A DNA stretch of 13,529 bases. Origin: Phascolarctobacterium sp. (lineage in GTDB: Bacteria > Bacillota > Negativicutes > Acidaminococcales > Acidaminococcaceae). Numbering within the stretch: the first letter of the stretch is position 1; every line of letters begins with the position of its first letter. The stretch spans positions 1 through 13,529 of the forward strand of contig SFCN01000054.1 of NCBI GenBank assembly GCA_004558595.1, read 5' to 3'. This document shows, one piece after another, positions 1-5,525 of the stretch. The translations under genes and the position numbers were made by a program. Below the pieces are notes generated by a model. That model had not been told where the DNA came from. It was given only the letters and a program-made list of their open reading frames with translations, and did no database searches.

Positions 1-124
1 GTCTCGCGTTCTTGCAGAACGCTCGACCCGCACATTCGCTTTTTAATAGGTTATTGTTCAGTTTTCAAGGAACTACCTTTTGTCTAGCGACCTTGGCTTC
101 GTTTCAGTGCCGTATCGCGTCGAC
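1..124 (-). other. Probable rRNA operon leader (5' part; rRNA genes beyond the left edge)
   Basis: Read leftward from the promoter at 131-159, this non-coding stretch contains at 51-73 a GTTCCTTGAAAACTGAACA-type element. This resembles the conserved antitermination/processing sequence found before rRNA genes in Firmicutes. At 6-22 there is a perfect 6-bp hairpin (GCGTTC stem, 5-base loop). No rRNA body lies in the window, so the 16S assignment is an inference from the leader element, the very strong promoter and the lack of an open frame. Confidence 0.6.
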
Positions 125-130
125 TTGTAT

Positions 131-159
131 ATAATACCACAGCGAGTTTTTTATGTCAA
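131..159 (-). promoter_or_regulatory. Strong leftward sigma-A promoter, probably of an rRNA operon
   Basis: On the minus strand a perfect -35 box TTGACA (159-154) is followed by a 17-base spacer and a -10 box TATTAT (136-131, 5 of 6 consensus). Transcription should begin near 124 and run off the left edge. The near-consensus boxes and the adenine tracts directly upstream are typical of stable-RNA promoters. Confidence 0.8.
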
Positions 160-162
160 CAC

Positions 163-189
163 TTTTTTGCAAGTTTTTTGAGCTTTTTT
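163..189 (-). promoter_or_regulatory. Phased A-tract UP-like element upstream of the rRNA-type promoter
   Basis: Read on the minus strand there are three runs of six adenines at 189-184, 179-174 and 168-163. Their centres are 10 and 11 bases apart, about one helical turn. A fourth A6 run (152-147) follows the -35 box. Such phasing bends DNA and can contact the RNA polymerase alpha subunit. The tracts are seen directly; the UP-element role is inferred from their place just upstream of a -35 box. Confidence 0.6.
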
Positions 190-250
190 GCCACAAATTT
201 TAGCAATTCACCTTGCTCTCCTCTCTTTTTCCCAAAACGCTCTAAATAAT

Positions 251-279
251 ATGACAAAATCTGCTGATGATGTTATAAT
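251..279 (+). promoter_or_regulatory. Promoter of the class A PBP gene
   Basis: The -35 box ATGACA (251-256, 5 of 6 consensus) is followed by a 17-base spacer and a perfect TATAAT (274-279). The predicted start site is near 286, giving a 5' untranslated region of about 53 bases. This promoter is divergent from the rRNA-type promoter, with the two -35 boxes about 90 bases apart. Confidence 0.75.
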
Positions 280-285
280 AGTAGT

Positions 286-312
286 GCTGTCTATCATAAA
301 GATAGTCACAGC
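286..312 (+). promoter_or_regulatory. Hairpin at the predicted 5' end of the PBP mRNA
   Basis: GCTGT-CTATC (286-295), an ATAAA loop (296-300), GATAG (301-305), a two-base TC bulge and ACAGC (308-312) form a 10-bp stem. It begins at or next to the predicted transcription start. A 5'-terminal hairpin may protect the mRNA from 5'-end decay. The same dyad could instead be a protein-binding site. There is no T-run after it, so it is not a terminator. Confidence 0.5.
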
Positions 313-338
313 CAATTTTATAAATGAAGAGGTAGAAA

Positions 339-2399
339 ATGTTAAAGGCACTTAAGTTTTTAGTCATCTGCATTATTTGCTTGATGATCATGGGAGTATC
401 TGTGCTTTATGGCTTCTCCAGCCTATTTGCCCCTCCCAATATGGACGAAACCCTCATACCCGATGCTGCTTCTCAATTCTATGATATAAATGGAAATGTC
501 ATTTATACCACTCTTTCGGAGGAGCGTCGCGTTCCTGTCACCATCGACAAGATTCCTAAACATGTACAAAAGGCCTTCATCGCTATTGAGGATAATCGCT
601 TTTATGAGCATAGCGGTATCGACTATCGTGGCACTGCTCGTGCTCTGGTCTCCACCCTCAGCGGCCATGAGGTACAAGGCGGCAGTACCATCACCCAGCA
701 GCTCGCTAAAAATGCTTTTTTAACCCAAGAACGTTCTATTGTTAGAAAGATTAAGGAAGCATTTATCGCTAAGGAGCTGGAGCACAAATATACTAAGGAT
801 GAAATCCTTACCATGTATCTCAATCGTATCTATTTCGGTCAAGGTGCCTATGGTATCGAAAGTGCTTCCCTGTATTATTTTGATAAGCATGTGCAAAATC
901 TGGACATTGCTGAGGCAGCAACCTTAGCTGCCATTCCCAAGAGCCCCAACTATTATAACCCCTTTGAAAATCCAAAGGAGAGCAAAAAGCGTCAGGAGCT
1001 GGTTATCGACCAGATGGTTAAATATGGTTTCATCAATGCCGACCAAGCAGCTCAAGCCAAAGCTAAAAAAATGGTTTATAGCACCAACCACAAGGTTAAC
1101 AGTGATCCTCGCGGCTATTTCTTTGATATGATTATCCAAAAGGTAATTCAGGAAGTTGGTGCTGACGCTCTGTATAAGGGTGGTCTAAAAATCTACACCA
1201 CTTTGGATATGGATATGCAAAAGGCCGCTGAAAAGGCTATGCATCATCTGCCCAATTATTATACCGATAACAAAAAGCTGACCCAGCCCCAAATGGCTCT
1301 GGCAGCTGTTGATCCCAAAACCGGTTATGTAAAGGCTATGATTGGCGGCCGTGGTCAGGACAAATTTAATCGTGCGACTCTGGCTGTTCGTCAACCTGGC
1401 TCTGCCTTTAAGCCCTTTGTTTATCTTACCGCTATGCAAAACGGCTTTACGCCTGCCAGCATTATCGAGGATAAAGAAGAGGAATTCGCTCCCGGCTGGA
1501 AGCCCCAAAACTCCGACCTGCAATGGCACGGTAAGGTTAGCCTACGTACAGCCCTGAAGCGATCCATTAACGTTCCTACAATTAAGCTTGCTCGTGAGGT
1601 TGGCGTTGATAAAATCGTGGCCAATGTTGAAAAAATGGGCATTACTACCCTAGTTGATTCCGGTGCTTATAGTGATACCAACTTGGCCATGTCCCTGGGC
1701 GGCTTAAGTAAGGGTGTTAATCCCTTGGAAATGGCCTCCGCCTATGGTGTGCTGGCAACCAATGGTCTCTATAGTAAACCCATTGCCCTGCTTAAAATCG
1801 TGGATCGGGACGGCAAACTCCTTTATCAAGCCAAAACCCAAACCAAACGAGTTGTGGACGCTGCATCAGCTTACCTGACTACTAATATGTTGGAAGATGT
1901 TCTAGTCAGCGGTACAGCAGGCGGTATGGGCATTGGTCGTCCGGCGGCAGGCAAGACTGGTACTACTGATACCTACATCGATGCTTGGTTCGTTGGTTAT
2001 ACTCCTGATTTGAGCACTGCTGTTTGGGTAGGCGACGATAATAACAAGCCCATGCAACGTATGTATGGTAGTGGTGCACCCCTATCCATTTGGCATGAAT
2101 TCATGATTAACGCTCTAGCCTCCACACCTCGCACAGGCTTCAGTAATCCTGGTGTAGCCATTCCTACGGAGCCTGAGATAAAGCAGGACGAAGAGGAAAA
2201 GGACAAGGACAAAGAGCAAAGTAAGGATGCTAAGGACGCAAAGACAAGCGACAAAACAGAAACTAAAGCTCCCGCCACTGCTCCTACACAAGCTCCCACA
2301 GTGGGCACCAAGCCCAGCTCCCAAAAGAAGAGCATGAAGGCTCGCATCAGCGAGATTATGGGTAAACCCACTGTTAGCACGCAACCCACAAAGAATTAA
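339..2399 (+). CDS. Class A penicillin-binding protein (PBP1A-type transglycosylase/transpeptidase)
   Basis: Bifunctional peptidoglycan synthase of 686 residues: it polymerises lipid II and cross-links the peptides outside the cytoplasmic membrane. A signal anchor spans about residues 7-30. The glycosyltransferase 51 domain (about 45-220) shows the EDNRFYEH motif with putative catalytic E84, GGSTITQQLAKN (114-125) and a second conserved Glu near 140. The transpeptidase domain (about 320-590) has the SxxK motif S355-A-F-K358, SIN at 409-411 and KTG at 539-541, so all three penicillin-binding motifs are intact. A low-complexity tail follows (about 610-686), first rich in Asp/Glu/Lys, then Pro/Thr/Ala, then basic. 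The ATG at 339 has a GAGG-type ribosome binding site 6-7 bases upstream. It is a single-gene unit with its own promoter and terminator. The family (mrcA/pbpF/ponA-like) is certain; the exact paralogue name is not. Confidence 0.95.
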   Translation: MLKALKFLVICIICLMIMGVSVLYGFSSLFAPPNMDETLIPDAASQFYDINGNVIYTTLSEERRVPVTIDKIPKHVQKAFIAIEDNRFYEHSGIDYRGTARALVSTLSGHEVQGGSTITQQLAKNAFLTQERSIVRKIKEAFIAKELEHKYTKDEILTMYLNRIYFGQGAYGIESASLYYFDKHVQNLDIAEAATLAAIPKSPNYYNPFENPKESKKRQELVIDQMVKYGFINADQAAQAKAKKMVYSTNHKVNSDPRGYFFDMIIQKVIQEVGADALYKGGLKIYTTLDMDMQKAAEKAMHHLPNYYTDNKKLTQPQMALAAVDPKTGYVKAMIGGRGQDKFNRATLAVRQPGSAFKPFVYLTAMQNGFTPASIIEDKEEEFAPGWKPQNSDLQWHGKVSLRTALKRSINVPTIKLAREVGVDKIVANVEKMGITTLVDSGAYSDTNLAMSLGGLSKGVNPLEMASAYGVLATNGLYSKPIALLKIVDRDGKLLYQAKTQTKRVVDAASAYLTTNMLEDVLVSGTAGGMGIGRPAAGKTGTTDTYIDAWFVGYTPDLSTAVWVGDDNNKPMQRMYGSGAPLSIWHEFMINALASTPRTGFSNPGVAIPTEPEIKQDEEEKDKDKEQSKDAKDAKTSDKTETKAPATAPTQAPTVGTKPSSQKKSMKARISEIMGKPTVSTQPTKN

Positions 2400-2408
2400 T
2401 AGCTATTT

Positions 2409-2439
2409 ACCGCAGTTCTTAAATGGACTGCGGTTTTTT
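2409..2439 (+). terminator. Terminator after the PBP gene
   Basis: An 8-bp inverted repeat, ACCGCAGT (2409-2416) with ACTGCGGT (2427-2434), is followed by a TTTTTT run. It starts 10 bases after the stop codon and is a classic rho-independent terminator. Confidence 0.88.
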
Positions 2440-2463
2440 CTCGCTTTTTTCTGATTATTTTTG

Positions 2464-2493
2464 TATACAGTATGCATAAAAATATGCTATAAT
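2464..2493 (+). promoter_or_regulatory. Extended -10 promoter of the carboxyltransferase gene, with an embedded inverted repeat
   Basis: A perfect extended -10, TGC-TATAAT (2485-2493), is preceded at an 18-base spacing by a weak -35, TATACA (2464-2469, 4 of 6). The spacer holds the inverted repeat GCATA-AAAA-TATGC (2474-2487), and GTATAC at 2463-2468 is also palindromic. These could be an operator, but no regulator is known. Confidence 0.65.
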
Positions 2494-2541
2494 AGGATTA
2501 GTAAGATTTTAATTTCCCAATTCATATAAAGGAGGCCTACC

Positions 2542-3912
2542 ATGGAGAAAAAACCTGTAAAGATAGTTGAAACTGTATTACGCGATGGCCATCAATCCTT
2601 GGCCGCAACTAGAATGCGTATCAGTGATATGCTGCCTGTCTTAGAAAAAATTGACAACGTAGGTTATTATGCTGTGGAAGCTTGGGGCGGAGCTACCTTT
2701 GACTCTTGCCTACGCTTCTTGAACGAGGACCCCTGGCAACGTTTACGCACTCTGAAAAAGCATCTGCCTAAAACTCCCATTCAAATGCTTTTGCGTGGCC
2801 AAAATATTTTGGGCTACAACCATTACGCAGATGATGTTGTTCGTGAGTTCGTAAAACGCTCCGTTGCCAACGGTGTTTCTATTATTCGTATTTTCGACGC
2901 TTTAAACGATACCCGTAATTTAGAGTGTGCTATGCGTGCCGCTAAGGAAGCTGGTGCTCATGTTCAAGGCTGTATCGTTTATACCATTAGTCCCTATCAT
3001 AAGGACAGCAATTTCGTTGAACTAGGCAAGGAATTGGCACAAATGGGTGCTGACTCCATCTGCATCAAGGATATGGCCGGTCTTCTGCGTCCCTATGCTG
3101 CTGAAAGCCTGGTGCGTAGCCTGAAGACTCAGGTTGGTCTGCCCGTTGATTTACATACTCACTTCACCAGCGGCATGGGCGATATGACCCTTTTGAAGGC
3201 TGTTGAGGCCGGTGCCGATATTATCGACACAGCTCTGTCCCCCTTTGCAACCTCCACCAGCCAGCCCTGTACCGAATCCATGGTAGCTACCCTGCAGGGT
3301 ACTCCCTTCGATACCGGCATTGAACTGCCTGCTTTGAATGATTTGGCTGATTATTTCAAGGATGTTCGCAAGAATTTGACCAATGATTTCAATCTGAACC
3401 CCAACATTCCCATCGACCCCAAGGTTTTGACCTTCCAGATTCCCGGCGGTATGCTTTCCAATTTGTTGAATCAAATGAAGGAAATGGGCGTTGCTGATAA
3501 GTATCCTCAGCTTTTAGAGGAAATGCCTCGCGTGCGTGCTGAGCTGGGCTATCCTCCGCTAGTAACCCCTACTAGCCAAATCGTTGGCTCCATGGCTGTT
3601 TTGAATGTTGCTCTGGGTCGCTACAAGATGATTCCCCGCGAGGTTAAGGATTTGATTTTGGGCAAATATGGCCGCACTCCGGGACCGATTGACCCTGAAG
3701 TTCGCAGACTGGCCATTGGCAATGCTCCGCAAATCGACCACCGTCCTGCCGACGACATTGAACCCCAGCTGAAGAAGCTGAAGGAAAAGCTGGCCGAAGA
3801 GGGCTTCCCCAATGCTCCCATTGAGGACGTATTGAGCTACGCCTCCTTCCCCGAAGTAACCCTGAACTTCCTGCGTCACAGCAATATCGGCATGCACTTC
3901 CATGACATGTAA
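2542..3912 (+). CDS. Biotin-dependent carboxyltransferase subunit (oxaloacetate decarboxylase alpha / pyruvate carboxylase B / transcarboxylase 5S type)
   Basis: Transfers a carboxyl group between a biotin carrier and pyruvate/oxaloacetate, in the cytoplasm. The 456 residues hold an HMGL-like TIM barrel (about 6-270) opening with ETVLRDGHQSL, plus the conserved PYC/OADA C-terminal region (about 290-440). Expected metal ligands are present: D15, K176 in ICIKDMAG (the lysine that is carbamylated in 5S and pyruvate carboxylase), H205 and H207. The ALSPFATSTSQP segment (231-242) is also typical. The protein ends without the Pro/Ala linker and biotinyl domain (AMKM motif) found in full-length OadA of roughly 590 residues, so it needs a biotin carrier encoded elsewhere. 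The start ATG at 2542 follows AAAGGAGG at good spacing. It is monocistronic. The sequence does not separate a sodium-pump decarboxylase subunit from a pyruvate carboxylase or methylmalonyl-CoA transcarboxylase subunit, so no symbol is given. Confidence 0.9.
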   Translation: MEKKPVKIVETVLRDGHQSLAATRMRISDMLPVLEKIDNVGYYAVEAWGGATFDSCLRFLNEDPWQRLRTLKKHLPKTPIQMLLRGQNILGYNHYADDVVREFVKRSVANGVSIIRIFDALNDTRNLECAMRAAKEAGAHVQGCIVYTISPYHKDSNFVELGKELAQMGADSICIKDMAGLLRPYAAESLVRSLKTQVGLPVDLHTHFTSGMGDMTLLKAVEAGADIIDTALSPFATSTSQPCTESMVATLQGTPFDTGIELPALNDLADYFKDVRKNLTNDFNLNPNIPIDPKVLTFQIPGGMLSNLLNQMKEMGVADKYPQLLEEMPRVRAELGYPPLVTPTSQIVGSMAVLNVALGRYKMIPREVKDLILGKYGRTPGPIDPEVRRLAIGNAPQIDHRPADDIEPQLKKLKEKLAEEGFPNAPIEDVLSYASFPEVTLNFLRHSNIGMHFHDM

Positions 3913-3932
3913 ATAATATGTACTAAGCTAAA

Positions 3933-3964
3933 AGACCTGCTCCCTTTCGGGAACAGGTCTTTTT
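3933..3964. terminator. Bidirectional terminator between convergent genes
   Basis: The inverted repeat AGACCTG-C-TCCC / GGGA-A-CAGGTCT (3933-3960, loop TTTC, one C/A mismatch) has a T-run to the right on the plus strand. It also has a TTTT run when read leftward on the minus strand. It lies between two convergent stop codons (3912 and 3982), so it can serve both genes. Confidence 0.85.
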
Positions 3965-3981
3965 GTATTCTTTGTTAAACC

Positions 3982-5382
3982 TTATTGCACATCATCGGGA
4001 TAATCTTCTTTTATTTCCTCATGAATGTTCTCCGGCTCATGAATGAGCTGAATCTTAACGCGGGTAATACGCATTTTGGCAATTTCTTCGATGGTAAATT
4101 CTGCCTCAGCTGTCTTCACCTTCTGCCCTACCTTAGGCGGATAGTCAATCTGAGCGTAGAGCCAACCACCAATTGTATCGCAGTTTTCCGTATCCAGCTG
4201 CAGCTCAAAGACATCATTAATGTCGTCTAGAAGCATTTTGCCATCCACGGAATAGGTTTTATTACCCTTATCCTCAACCTCCGGACGCTCTTCGTCAAAC
4301 TCGTCCTGAATTTCACCGACGATTTCTTCTAAGATATCCTCAACAGTAACCATACCTGCCGTGCCACCATACTCGTCAATGAGCACAGCCAGCTGACTGC
4401 GGTGCTTTTGCAGCATTTTTAAAAGCTTACTGATGGGCAGGGACTCCGGCACCAAGAGCACATCACGAGCCAAGGCTCGCAAATCAGGCTTCTGTCCTGC
4501 ATTTAAATCACGCAGCAAATCCTTTATGTGCAAAAAGCCAATAATATGGTCCTTATCCTCTTCGCAAATGGGATAACGGGTCATACGCTCATCCAAAGCG
4601 GTCTGGATATTTTCCTCCACAGGGTCCTCCAAATAGAGACAAATCATATCCGTGCGTGGCACCATAATGTCGCTGGCTCGCCGGTCGGAAAAGTCAAAAA
4701 CATTATCCAGATAAGTCAGCTCCGTCTTGTCGATATAGCCATGCTTATGACTTTCCTCCATGAGGATGCGGATTTCATCCTCATTATGAGCCTCCTCCGC
4801 CTCGCTGGCAGCCTCTACGCCCATGCGACGCAGAATCCAGTTGGCCACATGATTCAAAAACCACACTGCCGGATACATGAGCTTATCAAACATCAAAAGA
4901 GGCCATGCCACAAAAAGCACGATCTGCTCCGTCTTTTGGATGGACAGGGATTTAGGCACCAGCTCACCTAAGACAATATGCAGGGCAGTGATAACGCTAA
5001 AGCCAACAACAAAGGCAATAGTATGCTCTAAATTAGCGGGCAGCTGCAAAACTTCAAAGAGAGGATGCAGCATTTTGGCTACGGTGGGCTCGCCAATCCA
5101 ACCTAGGCCCAGAGAAGCAATGGTTATGCCGAGCTGGGTTACGGATAAAAAGGCATCCAAATGCTCAGTAACCTTCTTAGCATAAACTGCTCGACGATTG
5201 CCCTCCTTAAGCAGGGCATCCAGCCTTGAAGGCCGTACCTTCACAATGGAAAACTCCGAGGCCACAAAAAAGCCGTTTAATGCTACTAAAAACAATACTA
5301 CAACAATATTAAACAGGATTATAAGATAGTCCAAAGGAATCGCTAGCTCCGTTCTCAGCCGAAGCTGCAGGTTCACCTCCAT
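3982..5382 (-). CDS. CNNM/CorC-HlyC family membrane protein (DUF21 + CBS pair + CorC_HlyC)
   Basis: Integral membrane protein of 466 residues in the hemolysin C/CorC/CNNM family, whose members are implicated in Mg2+ (or Co2+) efflux and homeostasis. The DUF21 membrane domain (about 18-195) has hydrophobic segments near 19-40, 80-97, 118-142 and 152-176 and the motif GELVPKSL (139-146). Two CBS repeats follow (about 235-355), including IMVPRTD and the hallmark GGTAGMVTVEDILEEIVGEI (339-358). The C-terminal CorC_HlyC domain covers about 370-450. The start is uncertain. The ATG at 5382 has no upstream Shine-Dalgarno sequence, while a GGAGGTGA sits directly inside the first codons. A TTG at residue 17 (5334-5332) would begin just before the first membrane segment. 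The transported ion and any hemolytic activity cannot be read from the sequence. Confidence 0.92.
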   Translation of the reverse strand: MEVNLQLRLRTELAIPLDYLIILFNIVVVLFLVALNGFFVASEFSIVKVRPSRLDALLKEGNRRAVYAKKVTEHLDAFLSVTQLGITIASLGLGWIGEPTVAKMLHPLFEVLQLPANLEHTIAFVVGFSVITALHIVLGELVPKSLSIQKTEQIVLFVAWPLLMFDKLMYPAVWFLNHVANWILRRMGVEAASEAEEAHNEDEIRILMEESHKHGYIDKTELTYLDNVFDFSDRRASDIMVPRTDMICLYLEDPVEENIQTALDERMTRYPICEEDKDHIIGFLHIKDLLRDLNAGQKPDLRALARDVLLVPESLPISKLLKMLQKHRSQLAVLIDEYGGTAGMVTVEDILEEIVGEIQDEFDEERPEVEDKGNKTYSVDGKMLLDDINDVFELQLDTENCDTIGGWLYAQIDYPPKVGQKVKTAEAEFTIEEIAKMRITRVKIQLIHEPENIHEEIKEDYPDDVQ

Positions 5383-5389
5383 GCAAATA

Positions 5390-5431
5390 ATTATACAGCA
5401 TATATTGTACCATAGTTACTCAAGAAAGCAA
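5390..5431 (-). promoter_or_regulatory. Candidate promoter of the CNNM-family gene
   Basis: Two -10-like boxes are visible on the minus strand. A perfect TATAAT (5395-5390) lies only 7 bases before the annotated ATG and has no good -35. A TACAAT (5409-5404) has a poor -35, TTGCTT (5431-5426), at a 16-base spacing. The first would give an essentially leaderless mRNA; the second a leader of about 15 bases. Confidence 0.4.
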
Positions 5432-5473
5432 AACAATATTTTAACTAAACGACTAAAATTTGCCTAGAATTTA

Positions 5474-5511
5474 CATAAAAAACCGTGCAGGACGGTTAAT
5501 CCCACACGGTT
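5474..5511 (-). terminator. Terminator after ileS
   Basis: Read leftward, AACCGTG (5511-5505) pairs with CACGGTT (5487-5481). A small internal GGA/TCC pair and a seven-base loop sit inside, and a TTTT run follows. It lies about 14 bases after the ileS stop codon, so ileS and the CNNM gene are probably separate transcripts. Confidence 0.75.
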
Positions 5512-5525
5512 AAAAAGATTATTTC

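Noticed and set aside
197..202. Second extended -10 (TGCTAAAAT, minus strand) upstream of the rRNA-type promoter
   Set aside because: No usable -35 at a sensible distance; it may be a tandem promoter but the support is too weak to annotate.
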